Below, in pieces: positions 34,936-44,885 of a stretch of 44,885 nt of DNA. Within the stretch, counting starts at the first letter, position 1. Every line of letters begins with the position of its first letter. A program made the position numbers and the translations under genes. The DNA is taken from contig JADNRV010000369.1 in assembly GCA_015499995.1 (NCBI GenBank), forward strand, positions 1 to 44,885, written 5' to 3'. The DNA comes from Flammula alnicola. Lineage: Eukaryota; Basidiomycota; Agaricomycetes; Agaricales; Strophariaceae. A model generated the notes under the pieces. That model was not told the origin of the DNA. It ran no database searches and worked only from the letters and a program-made list of their open reading frames with translations.

Positions 34936-37097
34936 CATCAGGAAAACTACATGTTCACTTACGTGACTTACATCACTTTGACAAGTGACCAAGTGGTGTA
35001 AGTGAGTTCAAGTGCCTAAGGTACGTTCACTTGGGTAAGGAGGTCCTTGTCTTAGCCAAGTGAATCCTCTTACACAAGTGAACTCAAGTGAGTTCAAGTG
35101 AGCAAGTCGTAAGACATCCAAGTGAATAAGAGACATTCAGATTCATCATACAATTAGGAATGGGTTCAAATAATATTTCTATTGCACGACTATTACATGG
35201 ATTTACAGGAAGTACTACGTTTACTGAAATACTCATCTACTGAAATGCTCTCAGATCTACTCATGCCAGATTGCTCTGCTGCCCATAGGAACAGGGGGAT
35301 GCAGAGCAAAGACAACGCTGCACGAACAGCCGCGAGACACAACGGAATAACAAGAACGGAGGTTGCTTAAGACGACTACTGACCGGGGATGTTGCTGATT
35401 GGTTTCTGGTAGGATGGACAATTGTTAGAGGATGAAACAGAGGAAAAGGGGCCGGCGTACTTACGAGCAAACGATCGAGACGACAATGGGTGCCGAAGGG
35501 GAATGAACGTCAGTCAGCGCCAAAGATGTCTGACATAGTCCTAATTTTCTGTGATTTCTGAAAGAGCAGTAGATCAGCACCACGCTGAATGACTAACATA
35601 CTTCTATTTACCTCTATAAGAGTCAGGCTTCCCAATACATCTAAGCAGCACAGATTGGTAGTCGCTGAAAGAAGACATTAGTACATTGAAGGACGCGAGA
35701 AATCCAAACGTGGAGAGGAATATTGGGATGTAGATGCGAGGAAAGGTTTACGCACATCGAAGTCACGGACGTTATCCTAGACTAATAATCTCGCACGCTC
35801 ACACTTGATCACATAGCTACGGGCTTCGCACGCCGAAGAACTGAATGACGCCAGTGTCTGTGCGCTGGTACGTGCCGCTGTATGCTATGTGTCGAACGTG
35901 TTTGCCGAGTCACCTTCGGCAAGCACCATGTTGTCAACGAGGACGGGAGGCCTGAGGAGCGACACAGGTAAGCAATCCTGATCTCATTTTCGTGTTGAAA
36001 ACAGGGACTTACCGTGGTCTGCGCGTCCATCCCGCCATCTCTGTAGCCCTTAAGCACATGCGACACGGGTCATGCCTAACGTTCGAATGGCTGGCGGATT
36101 GCGGAGGGAGTGGCGAAAGACATTGCGAGCTGGTAAAGGCGGAAAAAGATGAGTAGTGGAGCCGTCGTATTCATTCTGGGACACTTACCTGGCAAAGTAG
36201 ACACTAGCTGCCTCGCACGCTCTTTTCCCCCACCCTGACACCCACTATCATCCTTGGAATTCACGATTCTTAGAGAGATTAGGCAGCCTTAGCCACTGAG
36301 GCGAGGGTTGACGATCAACGTGCTGGACATTAAGTTGTCCTGCTATCAAACAGTCAGTAAGCATCCCATAACTCGACCGCATGCTGAAACGAGAACGTAC
36401 CGTCCATGTATAAAACATATATTTTCAGCGAATCTGACGCGTATGACGTGCTGCAACGAGGCCTGGCGAGCATACAGCGTGCAAATAACGTCCAACGGAT
36501 GTGATATTCTGGCAGAAGAGGTAGATTAGACTCTATTGGTAAAGGATCATAGTGCTATGCTCACCTTGTCCATTTCAGCAATAATCGGAATGAGGAACCT
36601 CGCGTCTAGGTCACGTTCGTTGATAAGAGCCTTCGAGAGCCTTCGCTAGAGCGACAAGCTTCGAACTTGGCCGGCCATGTTCAGTCGAGTGCTTGTTTAC
36701 TTAAGATCTAATTACATACCTATTCTGTGCTCTCGTCTTGCTGACATCGAGGAAGTACGGATCCGTAGAGTGTCAAGAACAGCAGGTAAGAGGTGGTTGT
36801 GGTTTGAGAGCAAGCGATATCAAGGAATCTTTATCTGATGGAAAAATTCACGGTCATGTGCATCGGAGTTCAAATGAACTTAGCGTCCAAAAGTCTCAAA
36901 TCGCTGAGAGAAAGTTCACTTGAAGCCTGAAGGTACTGTCCGCACATATCACTTACGCACTTGAACCATAGTTTGAACCAAAATTATTTCCCAAATCATG
37001 TTGTGGCTGTGTGTCCAAGTGCCAAAGTGATCCAAGTCGCGTTCCAAGTGATTTCAAGCTGCGTAAGTTGGGTAAGTGATGTGTAGTTTTGCTGATG
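34936..37097. mobile_element. 2.16-kb TIR element with 3-bp TSD in DUF6589 (copy 3)
   Basis: TSD CTT at 34933-34935 and 37098-37100; CATCAG-type inverted ends; 2162 bp. It differs from copies 1 and 2 by a single transition at 36397. Confidence 0.78.
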
Positions 37098-37649
37098 CTT
37101 GGGACATGCCGCCGTGAATCAATTCGATGAGGGATACAACAAGTTACGAAATGGAAAGCTCAAGGACTTCATCTACAAGACAACGACCTACGCCGATGTT
37201 ATTGCAGATATCCAGGCATACAAAAAAACCGAAGAGAGCTCGGCTCCTGATTTCGAAGACGAAGATCTGAATCAACAAGATTATCAGCCCAATGATGACG
37301 ACCCACCTCCTAGCGAAATCTCGGGCTCTGAATCATACGATTCCAAGTCTGCCTCTGGTACCTCATCTTCTGGTGCTCGATCCCAAGAGGGCCTTGATGA
37401 GGCTGATCCTAGTAACGATCATCTGGTCAGTGGATCGGACTATAGCATGTGCATCTCAGAGAACAGGCTGACACACGAGGCATGGTACAATGAAAATCGA
37501 CACGATAATTCAAGTGACGAAGAAGACGAGGCCCATGAGTTTGATGGTGGTTTGGTCGCCGAAGGTGAGAACGGCAGTGAAGATAATGATTTGTACAATT
37601 CAGACTATGCGAGCGAGTAGTTTACAGCAGTTAAAGAACAAGAGAATAC

Positions 37650-39879
37650 TTAATTGTTTCTTGACCGAGCACGTCGGCGGGTTTGGTACCGTGGACCATA
37701 TTCTTCCTGTACTTGAGCAACGCTGGGTTGAGGCGCTCTGGGGGCTCGTTGTCGCTTTGGGGTGTTGGTTATGTCTTCCATCGCTTGGCGTTTATGACTC
37801 GAACATTGTTTGCGACTTGAAGATTGGTCTATCGGGTTTTTGGCAGGCTCAGTATCTGTCTCACATGGGGATTGACTTCTGTTCTCGTCTTCACTAATCA
37901 TCGCCAGCTGTCGTTTTTCTCATTGCTTTGATTTAATGAGTTCTCGGGCTTCACCGCGCCCAGCAATGATGCACGTCTGAATATCAATGATAGAGTTATA
38001 GAGAGCGCTTCCGTGAGTGCCGTAGTAGATCCAGGAATTGTCAAGAAGGTCTTCGAGGTCGGAAGGAAAATGGATGACGAACAACTTGTCAAGTATCGAT
38101 GATGATACATCAAGTGGAAAGTAGGACGAACGAAGGCGATATTTGTGGCTATCCGAACGTCGTTCCATTTGGCGAATAGAGTCTCCGAATTCGAGCAAAT
38201 GTTTTTCAGCAGCTGCCCGTTCCTTCTTGTTTAATTTGTCTTTCTTTTTCATAGGCAACTTTGGAGCAATGACAGATTTGGGCGGCGTTAAAATGGGAAA
38301 TGAGCCTTCTGGTGATGCTAGTGAGAAGGCGATACTGCCACTCCCTTGGCGTGATAAACAAAGCGAGCAGGGTAGGTGACGTCCAGCTGCGATGCAGTCC
38401 AAACGAGGTAAATCGGGGCGAGATGGATCCAAATGAAGGGTTCCCATAGCAAATATTGATTCGGGAAATATAGCAAGTTTTTTCGACAATAATGAGTGCC
38501 TTTGATTTATCTAGAATCTGAGGCGTCTTGGTCTTGGTCTTTGAAACATTATTACGTTGGATTGGAGGAGCAACGAGAGCTGAACAAGGATAAGCAACAT
38601 ACACAAAGATATAAGGGATGATACTCACATTCAAGATACGTTTCAGCTGCCTTAATTATGCTACGGTTTGCAAGGATGATGCCTCGGCCAGTTGTGTCAG
38701 GATTCCGTCCTACACGCCCCTTCTCCTGCCAAGACTCATCAAACGTCGACGCGAATCCAAGAGATAGACTATCAAGAAGGGACTTTGCATTAAGCCCATT
38801 CGAAAAAGCAACAGTGGAGACGACGATTTGACAACGCGGATCATTGTCGATAAGTTGTATGGTTTCCTCGTTGTACTCCGAAGGGTTGATGCTATGATAC
38901 ATGCGGGTTCGGATAAGCTTGTCCGCGCCATCGGGTTGAAGCCGCCAGATGTAAGCGTATACGCGGGAGACCTGATCGAGTGTTCGACAGTGTATAATCG
39001 TTTTTCTTCCGCTTGCTAGGTATGGAAGTAGATCTGGGAATTTCTCGCCGTTCAGTCCGTAAGTAATGAATTGGACAGTGAACTGAGTATTGGGACGTTC
39101 ATTAGACCCCCTGATGAACTTGAAGTTGCCGTCAAAGAAACCAAGGCTCTTACAGACAGAAACTGTCGACGGACCTGGCTCGAGGGTTGCTGAGAGGCCG
39201 ACAACAGATATAGAGGCAGGAAATCGACCACGCAAGAAAGCCCCGATAGCTGTGAATGCGGTACGGAATGAAAGACCCCAGACATTGATCAAGTGGACCT
39301 CATCGATGCACCCGAACAAGATGTTGGACCGAAAGATGGGACTCTCGGTTATTTCCCTCCACTCTTTGTCGCGCAAGTGCTCCGGGTCCACACATATCAC
39401 CTGCCATCTAATACACTCCATAATCACATCTGCCAAACGGGTTCCAGCCTTTCGTGCTTCGCTCAGGGTTTCGTGGCAGTATGAGAAAGCGGAGACATTC
39501 AATTTTGAAAGTTCGAAAACCTAGAAAGCCGTGAGCAAGAAACTTGAAAAAGTGGAGAGAAACGTACAATATTATTGGCCAGTCCCTTCGTTGGTGTGAT
39601 TACGACACCGATAGGTCTTTTCCGGGTGGGAAGTCCAGCTGGGTATGCGTCTGGATGTGCATTGTATTCCATGAGTACGAGGCAAGGAATTAAAAAGGCT
39701 GCTGATTTTCCGTCCCCAGTTGCAGTGCAGCAGAGTATGTCTTGCCCATCAAGGATCGTAGAAATAAGTTCGAGCTGTACGGGGTGCAGCCCATTCGTCC
39801 ATGTTGGTATAAGCGTCTTCACGATGGTATTGATTGTCTCTAGGCCAATAGGGTCCTGCCAGCGGACTCCCGGAGCCAT
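37650..39879 (-). pseudogene. RecQ-like DEAD/DEVH-box helicase, full-length locus at array edge
   Basis: Exons 39879-39568, 39520-38629 and 38579-37650 are separated by 47- and 49-bp introns. Motif I reads TATGDGKS, Ia-like VITPTKGLANNIV, II DEVH (CIDEVHLINVWG), III GLSATL, IV IIHCRTLDQV and VI EKGRVGRNPDTTGRG. All core ATPase motifs are present. The tail has the Cys-rich DLPRLDCIAAGRHLPCSLC block and a basic C-terminus. Two lesions lie in the third exon: a one-base excess near 38440 (total coding length is 1 mod 3, while copy 1 lacks the extra base) and a private TGA at 37922-37920 where copies 1 and 2 read CGA. The catalytic half could still be made. Related agaricomycete helicases are abundant and often transposon-linked. 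The upstream neighbour NPL-1 is divergent. Confidence 0.82.
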
Positions 39880-40297
39880 ATTTGAGGGTTCATAAGGGGT
39901 TCAGGTCATTCAAGAAGTAAAAAATCAAGTTTTAAGAAAGATAATGATAGGATTCCATTGAATATCGCGTCAACAGTAGAGGAGCGATAGATAATATTTG
40001 ACGTGTCCAGGTCGGACCGCGGTTTCAAAGTCACAATCACTTCACTTATATCGTGGTCTGTCTACGAGAGACTAAATTCTTGAAGCAAATGGTCTGCGAT
40101 CCTCCCGTCGTGGGAACGCGCCTCATCAAGAGAATGACTCCTTCCCACGCGCTCGTGATTCTCGGCATATCTACTTACCGCCCTCCACGAGGTGATGGCC
40201 ATTCTCAACGAACAAAGGGGAGACAGTCGACGTTCTCTCTCTATACCTCTCCCATCGTCTAGGAATTATCAGTCGAATCATCGCATTACTCTTTGTG
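39880..40297. other. Divergent promoter region, helicase / NPL-1
   Basis: 418 bp between the helicase ATG (39879, minus) and the first exon of the nucleoplasmin-like gene (40298, plus). No gene is supported here. It presumably holds both promoters; no clear TATA box or operator was recognised. Confidence 0.45.
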
Positions 40298-41121
40298 ATG
40301 ACACTGTGGTAAGGGTCTCAGGAGCTTCTTTAACATGATACTTAGATTTAGGTCCTAACTTCTGGAACTCCTTTCAGGTCCATGAACCTTGCTCCGGCAG
40401 AGGAATTCGCTTATCAGGCTCCATGCGACATCAGGATCAACAATGTTGCCCTCACAGATACTGTACCAGAGAAGGATGTCCGAACGACTCTGAAATTTCT
40501 CTACTTCGACATAAGCGAAGGTGTTACTAAGGATAAGTCCAAAGCCGCGCGCATCGTCACAATTTGCAACCTTACTCCCTATCGGGTATGTTGCTTCCTT
40601 CATGACTTCGGCATATCCTCATTGAATGGGATCAGAATGAACAACATAATTGTGACATTGTCCTGCATAAAGACGAGGAGTATGGTTTCGAGGTCTTTGG
40701 TCCTAAGTGAGTTAGTTATGACAAAAGCTATGGCAACATGATGCTGACGACCTCCGCTCAAGTCCTATCGATATCTCTGGTATTCGCCTTCGTTAGTCTC
40801 CCATGGATGATGCGCATTGTTATCCTTGTTTCTTACTTATTCTCCCCCAGTACCCGATGAAGAAGACGTTGAGAATCAATCGCATTTTTCCCGAGAGGCA
40901 AGCTTCCGTGACGATGATCGAGATCCAACCCCTCAGCCCCATTCTGCTTCTGTCCAAGCCCCCGATAAAGCGTAAGGAATTTTTTCACTCTAAACATTCA
41001 AACGGAGCATTCTTATAAACCCACTCGCAGGAAGGGAAAGGAACCACAGACGCAACGGACACCTACTTTGTTCGACATGGCCAAAGCCGGAAAACTGTCT
41101 GGAAACGGGTCGCGTAAGTAG
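40298..41121 (+). CDS. Nucleoplasmin-like (NPL) domain protein 1
   Basis: Six exons (40298-40308, 40378-40585, 40636-40706, 40763-40791, 40851-40971, 41031-41121) sum to 531 nt, 176 residues. It starts MTLWSMNLAP and continues as a beta-sandwich NPL domain: CDIRINNVALTD, RTTLKFLYFD, ICNLTPYR, then CDIVLHKDEEYGFEVFGPN and PIDISG. After that comes an acidic/charged linker (LPDEEDVEN, FRDDDRD) and a basic end. NPL domains are found in nuclear FKBPs and histone-chaperone-like proteins, so a nuclear, chromatin-linked role is inferred. No FKBP domain follows. Exon phases match those of the minus-strand paralogue at 44354-43404, which supports the model. Confidence 0.75.
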
Positions 41122-41948
41122 TAACGATTTTGGAAAGCATTCTGGCTGTGTTAAAGTGCTTCGGTTTCCTCGAAAGTCATCTTTCATGTTGGATTGCGAG
41201 TGGGAGTAGACCGCTGATGCTGTTAACTTGTTCTATATCTACACAATGATCATGACGTAGACGAATTGCTGCTGCATTAATTGTTGACATCCTCGCTCCT
41301 AGGCTGGTGACACCACAGCACAACTAGCACAGTTACCGGTCACGGCGTCCAGCTGAGCAAGCGCGGCGCGAGTCCTCGACAATCTTCGCAACATCGCGTC
41401 GCGCACGGATACTAATCCGCTCGCTCCGTCAATCATTACCTACACTCTCGTTCAGATCTTTCTTTTTCCCACCCACCACACCCCATTTAACCTGGTAGCA
41501 TCCAGCCGCTTCCCTAATATTCACTTAGACCAGCATAATAATTACTATTCTTACCACCTATATTCACATTTCTAACCACCTGGGCCCATTGCCCTAGTTT
41601 TATCCTATTAATAAATTCCTTAATAGTTGATTGTAGGCTTCCGTCCTTATCTTACAATCACATTAACGAGTTCTCTTCCCACACGAGCACCCAATGAGAT
41701 CTACAAATGAGTCGTGGCGCAAGATTGACCCATGGCCACCCACCCAGCGGCTCATTCTTGCTCGCGTACCGCGTCAGCTACGCTGACCATACCCCATCTC
41801 CTTTGGCTGGACTGCCCATAAAGTAGCAAGTTTTCCCACACATGGCCAGTTACGGATCCGGGAAATTTCACAGAAAAACTCCGCTTTCCGTACAAGCCTG
41901 AGCCTCAGCGCTGATCGCACCAAGATTGCATCGCCAACCACAAACGAT
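41122..41948. other. Intergenic, no gene recognised
   Basis: 827 bp without a supportable ORF. It contains the possible solo LTR at 41282-41662 and otherwise unremarkable A/C-rich sequence. Confidence 0.45.
41282..41662. mobile_element. Possible solo LTR
   Basis: The segment begins TGTTGACATCC and ends TTACAATCACA (TG...CA ends). It is flanked by TTAAT (41277-41281) and TTAAC (41663-41667), a 5-bp repeat with one mismatch. The interior is pyrimidine-rich with A/T stretches, as in fungal LTRs. No second copy lies in the window, so this rests on the ends alone. Confidence 0.3.
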
Positions 41949-42379
41949 ATGGATAATAATTATAATCGCTTTACATCTTCCAGGGAAATCTTACCTTCTT
42001 CAGCGGGTCCCACCTACATGAAACTCCCTAATCTTGCGCCTGCTCCCTTACGCATTAGAGATCCTCCGACGTCAAAAACGATGATTGCGATCGATAACGA
42101 TGGTCTGCCTGAGTCGCAGACTGCAGAGCAACCAGCTTCGAATTCTCAAGGAGCCCTCCCTGGCCCCACGTCGAGCGCTTCTAGGCAAGTATTGGGATTT
42201 TAGGCGCCGATGCTCTCCACTAATTGGTATGTGCTTCCCAACAGAACAACGGGGAAGGGCCTGCGGGTACCAAGCCGTTTTCTCTTTCAAGTTTCAACAC
42301 TTCAAATCTCACAATAACATGGACAGGCATCCCTTCAAAACATTTTCCAAATCGGATCTTCTGGCGGTGCTATCAATAA
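41949..42379 (+). CDS. Hypothetical protein, two-exon model
   Basis: Exon 41949-42188 and exon 42245-42379, joined by a 56-bp GT-AG intron in phase 0, give 124 residues starting MDNNYNRFTSSREILPS. No domain is recognised. Another frame of the second exon (SDLLAVLSIKDPQETANRF) also looks protein-like, so the model may be frameshifted or the gene may continue to 43071. Confidence 0.35.
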
Positions 42380-42660
42380 AGGATCCTCAGGAAACGGCGA
42401 ACAGGTTTTTGTTTATATTCCACATTAGTTGACTAGTAGAAAACTGATCACGATTAATGGTGTCGTAGGGTTCCTCTCAAGATAAATCACCTAGGTTCAT
42501 TGTTGGCCTATAAATACTGGGCTGTTTATAATTACTGATATCATCGACACTCTGCAGCGCAACCTCTCCATCAGAGATTGACTCGCGATCGATAATTAGA
42601 GATGATCGTGAAGTGAGTGTGACTGAAACTGTGTTGTATATTCTGACTGAATTTTCGCAG

Positions 42661-43071
42661 AAAGCTACTGCTCTGAAGGTCAAATATGACTCCCGCAAAA
42701 TACGCAATACAGACATTGAAGTCAGTTGGTTTGCCTCGACCTCTGGATCCACCATCGACCAACCTCCTTCCCGCCTAAAGCCTGTCCCTCATATAGGGTA
42801 CCTCTACCTACATTTTAACTCCAATGATCCAAAAAAACCGCTGGTATGGATTCGCCAAAAGCGTCGCGGTGTCGAAGACTGGTTCCAGGTTGCCATAGGG
42901 TTTTCATATCCACAGGACCGCCGGCGCCAGCTCGGGATATCGGCTCAGGGGAGGCCTTCTTGGAACAAAAAGCCGTCAAAGTCTGAGATACATACAATTG
43001 ATGAGGAAAGCGAGGAAGGAGGAGCAAAGCAAGATAGCGACGATGACGAGGAGGAAGAAGACAACACCTAG
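42661..43071 (+). CDS. Hypothetical acidic-tailed protein, 3' exon
   Basis: An open exon of 137 codons follows a plausible 48-bp intron (42613-42660, GTGAGT donor, TTTTCGCAG acceptor). The upstream exon ends at 42612 but its start was not resolved. The protein has a central YLYLHFNSNDPKKPLVW / GVEDWFQVAIGFSYP block reminiscent of small agaricomycete hypothetical proteins with a W-rich fold. Its C-terminus is strongly acidic (DSDDDEEEEDNT). Function unknown. A TATAAATA lies at 42509-42516. Confidence 0.5.
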   Translation, partial: KATALKVKYDSRKIRNTDIEVSWFASTSGSTIDQPPSRLKPVPHIGYLYLHFNSNDPKKPLVWIRQKRRGVEDWFQVAIGFSYPQDRRRQLGISAQGRPSWNKKPSKSEIHTIDEESEEGGAKQDSDDDEEEEDNT

Positions 43072-43403
43072 GAAGTCCCTTCTTTCAAATCTTTCTGCTT
43101 TTTTTCGTTGTGCGATACGTAGCTACTCAATGAAAGCCTTCTACCGAGCCAGACAGGGAAAGCTGGGTGAACTGGATCGTTGCACGTTTTGAAGTTATGA
43201 TCGTTTAATCAGCAGCACTTGAATTGATAATATATGTACACCAAAATTCCGTGTCTCGTCCAAAATATGGACCTGGACTATTTCTGCCTCCATCCCTCTC
43301 ATTCAAGGCTAAGTATGCACTGGCTCTCATAATATGAAATATCATCCCGGATAGGTGCACGTATTTGACCTTCCGGCACGTAAGACTACTTACTTTGCTA
43401 AGC

Positions 43404-44354
43404 TCAACGGTAATTGCCTCCAGATGCGGTAGAACCACCTCGCTGCACGTTCGATCCACTTGCAACCATCCTCGGTGGAATGTCCTTCTCTTTTGGCTCC
43501 AGCTTGATTCGTTTATTCGCATTCTTGGAGCCTGGGGGCCTGCCGCGCCTTTTGGGCATCGTTTCCTCTATTTCTGCCAGATCTGGGGTATCCTCAATGA
43601 CGCGCTTCAGAGGGCGTATTGCATAGGGATGGTTTTCTTTCCTGTGAGTTTTGGATCAGCTTTGAAACTTAATCAATAATGTTGAAAATGCCTGACGCAT
43701 TGGACGGGACATTGCGATATTTAGAGCGAGTCGAATACGCCACATTTGAATCGCGATCGTTAACGTCTTGTTCGTCACTTGCTAAAATGATCCAAAGATT
43801 TAAATGAGCGGTGGTTTGAAGTATAAATAAGGCGAAGAAAAAGTACGCAGGCATTCCCCGGAAATATCAATCGGACTGGACCAACGCCGCATCAACACCT
43901 CATTATCGCTCTGGACGTTGTAAATCGTAACGCACTTGGGACCGATCACCTCAAAAGCATATTCTGAACCTTGATTGAGCAGAATATTACAAGAGTGATT
44001 CTCCGCCTGTCAAGTTCTTTGACAATGAATTTTACAATTCGGAGCGGAGGGCGTCTTACCTTTCCGGGGATCAAGTTACAGATCGTGAACGATGCCACTG
44101 AAGAGATTACACCATCCTCGACGAGCGCATACTGTAGTTTGAGGGTCGTCCTTACGCCTTTTACGGTAGCATCGGCTGTGAGCGCAATGTTTTTAATGCG
44201 TGTAGGGAAATGAGAGTAAAACGTCTCTTCAGTCTTGTGGTTGCGGGATCCCTTTTTTGCATTAAGCGTCAAGCTCCTGGGTAAGAATTGGTCAGCGCAC
44301 AATTACTGGCCGTGACCTTTTGGTGAGGGGCTCGTACCACGGCACCGCCGACAT
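43404..44354 (-). CDS. Nucleoplasmin-like (NPL) domain protein 2 with AT-hook-like tail
   Basis: Minus-strand exons 44354-44338, 44276-44060, 44006-43936, 43875-43847, 43781-43697 and 43641-43404 sum to 657 nt, 218 residues. It starts MSAVPWSLTLNAKKG. The NPL core reads RIKNIALTA, RTTLKLQYALVED, ICNLIPGK, then CNILLNQGSEYAFEVIGPN and PIDISG. A charged linker (LPSDEQDVNDRDS) leads to a basic tail with PKRRGRPPGSKN, an AT-hook-like core. Exons 3 (71 nt) and 4 (29 nt) have the same length and phase as in NPL-1. It is probably a nuclear DNA- or chromatin-binding protein (inference). Confidence 0.73.
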
Positions 44355-44885
44355 TTAGATGAGAGTACGGGTTGAGGCCGAGTAAAAGTGTGTCGGATGA
44401 AAGGAGAGCCCTCTCCCCTTAAGCTTGTTCTTTGTCTCCTTCCTCGAGGCAGCGGCAGTAATCAAGTAATCCATATATATGCAGGTTGTCACAGATGCCA
44501 GTGGATGCTCCGGAAACACTTAAGGAGCGGGGATCGGAGTCTAGAAAAGAATTGTGGCGACGCCCGCTCGAAGGTCAGTGCTCGAGCTCAGGCTATAGCG
44601 CTAGCTAGTTAGATCATGGCCACTTACTATTTTGACTGGCTTATTCTGGCACCTTTCCTATCTCAATCGTTGGCATTTGGCGTCTCATCTACTCCAACCA
44701 ATATTGGTGAGAGTACTATAGCACCTGGGGTCGATCGCTTGTACATATATATAGCCTATGTCGGAGCCTACAAATATAGTCGGCGATCGCAATCTAAGAA
44801 GTGTAACGACTAAGTAATTATAAACCCAGATCAGTAAGTCGTCCTAATTGGGATTACCTATGCATATGATCATCGCGATCGGTAA
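44355..44885. other. Upstream of NPL-2, no gene recognised
   Basis: Only short ORFs without recognisable protein features. It includes the presumed NPL-2 promoter (minus). Nothing else seen. Confidence 0.4.

Larger units (their letters stand above)
30094..37620 (+). pseudogene. DUF6589-family protein (copy 3)
   Basis: Same structure as copy 2. ATG at 30094, TGA codons at 30319-30321 and 30943-30945, introns 30961-31021 and 34444-34507. Coding blocks: 31022-31368, 32820-33945, 34346-34443, 34508-34935 and 37101-37620. It shares the frame change after CWRRA and the A7-run anomaly with copy 2. Apart from these, blocks are open and identical to copy 2, so they give the most reliable view of the protein. 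It is tail to tail with the only helicase copy that retains its 5' half. Confidence 0.75.
23517..38683. repeat. Tandem 15.2-kb unit, copy 3 (complete, right-most)
   Basis: This unit is 15167 bp. Its DUF6729-like, TET and XPG part (23517-29211) aligns with 8325-14043, and its DUF6589/helicase part aligns with copies 1 and 2. It stops matching at 38683/38684, where copy 2 switches to DUF6729-like sequence but this copy continues into the rest of the helicase gene. That point is the right edge of the array. Confidence 0.93.

Noticed and set aside
1..38683. KDZ transposase or other intact transposase in the unit
   Set aside because: I saw no recognisable KDZ, hAT, Tc1/mariner or retroviral-type integrase catalytic block; family association alone does not justify the call.
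40053..40262. 69-codon ORF between helicase and NPL-1
   Set aside because: No recognisable features; it lies in the divergent promoter region and has no splice partner.
1..44885. tRNA, rRNA or CRISPR arrays
   Set aside because: None seen: no cloverleaf-like A/B box pairs, rRNA cores or regularly spaced direct repeats were noticed.

Overview
The window is fungal, most likely from an agaricomycete (Basidiomycota). Genes are split by many short GT-AG introns of about 47-69 bp. The recognisable proteins belong to families that are expanded in mushroom genomes: DUF6589, RecQ-like helicases with a Cys-rich tail, XPG/GEN1-like nucleases, TET/JBP dioxygenases and a 'WDGW' cysteine-cluster (DUF6729-like) family. 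Family names come from motif recognition by eye, with no database search.

Layout. Positions 1-38683 are a head-to-tail tandem array of a unit of about 15.2 kb. Copy 1 is cut by the window start (1-8324), copy 2 is 8325-23516 and copy 3 is 23517-38683. Copies differ by a handful of substitutions plus clusters of 1-2 base indels. Each unit holds, in order, a DUF6729-like gene (-), a TET/JBP dioxygenase (+), an XPG/GEN1-like nuclease (-), a DUF6589 gene (+) and the 3' part of a RecQ-like helicase (-). Orientation alternates, so genes meet tail to tail (TET/XPG and DUF6589/helicase) or head to head. At the right edge the helicase runs out of the array into its own 5' half (to 39879). The array boundary therefore lies inside the helicase gene, and copies 1 and 2 keep only the helicase tail, joined to DUF6729-like sequence.

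State of the genes. DUF6589 carries three insertions with flanking direct repeats: about 1.45 kb with a 5-bp repeat, a 0.39-kb hAT-type MITE with an 8-bp TSD, and a 2.16-kb TIR element with a 3-bp TSD. Removing each restores the reading frame. DUF6589, XPG and the DUF6729-like gene also carry in-frame TGA codons that look like CGA-to-TGA changes, shared by all copies and therefore older than the amplification. Copy 3 has a private CGA-to-TGA in the helicase. The only complete array gene I can build is the TET/JBP gene of copy 1 (498 codons, catalytic residues present); its copy-2 version is frameshifted.

Right flank (39.9-44.9 kb). This is single-copy sequence with two paralogous six-exon genes for small nucleoplasmin-like (NPL) domain proteins, (+) 40298-41121 and (-) 44354-43404. 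The second ends in an AT-hook-like tail. Between them lie a possible solo LTR and two poorly supported hypothetical genes. I saw no rRNA, tRNA or CRISPR.

Working together: the array families are nucleic-acid enzymes (5-methylcytosine oxidation, flap/Holliday-junction cleavage, DNA unwinding, and probable RNase H-like or zinc-binding proteins). Their co-residence could mark a former mobile or self-amplifying platform. That is inference, since most of the genes are broken.
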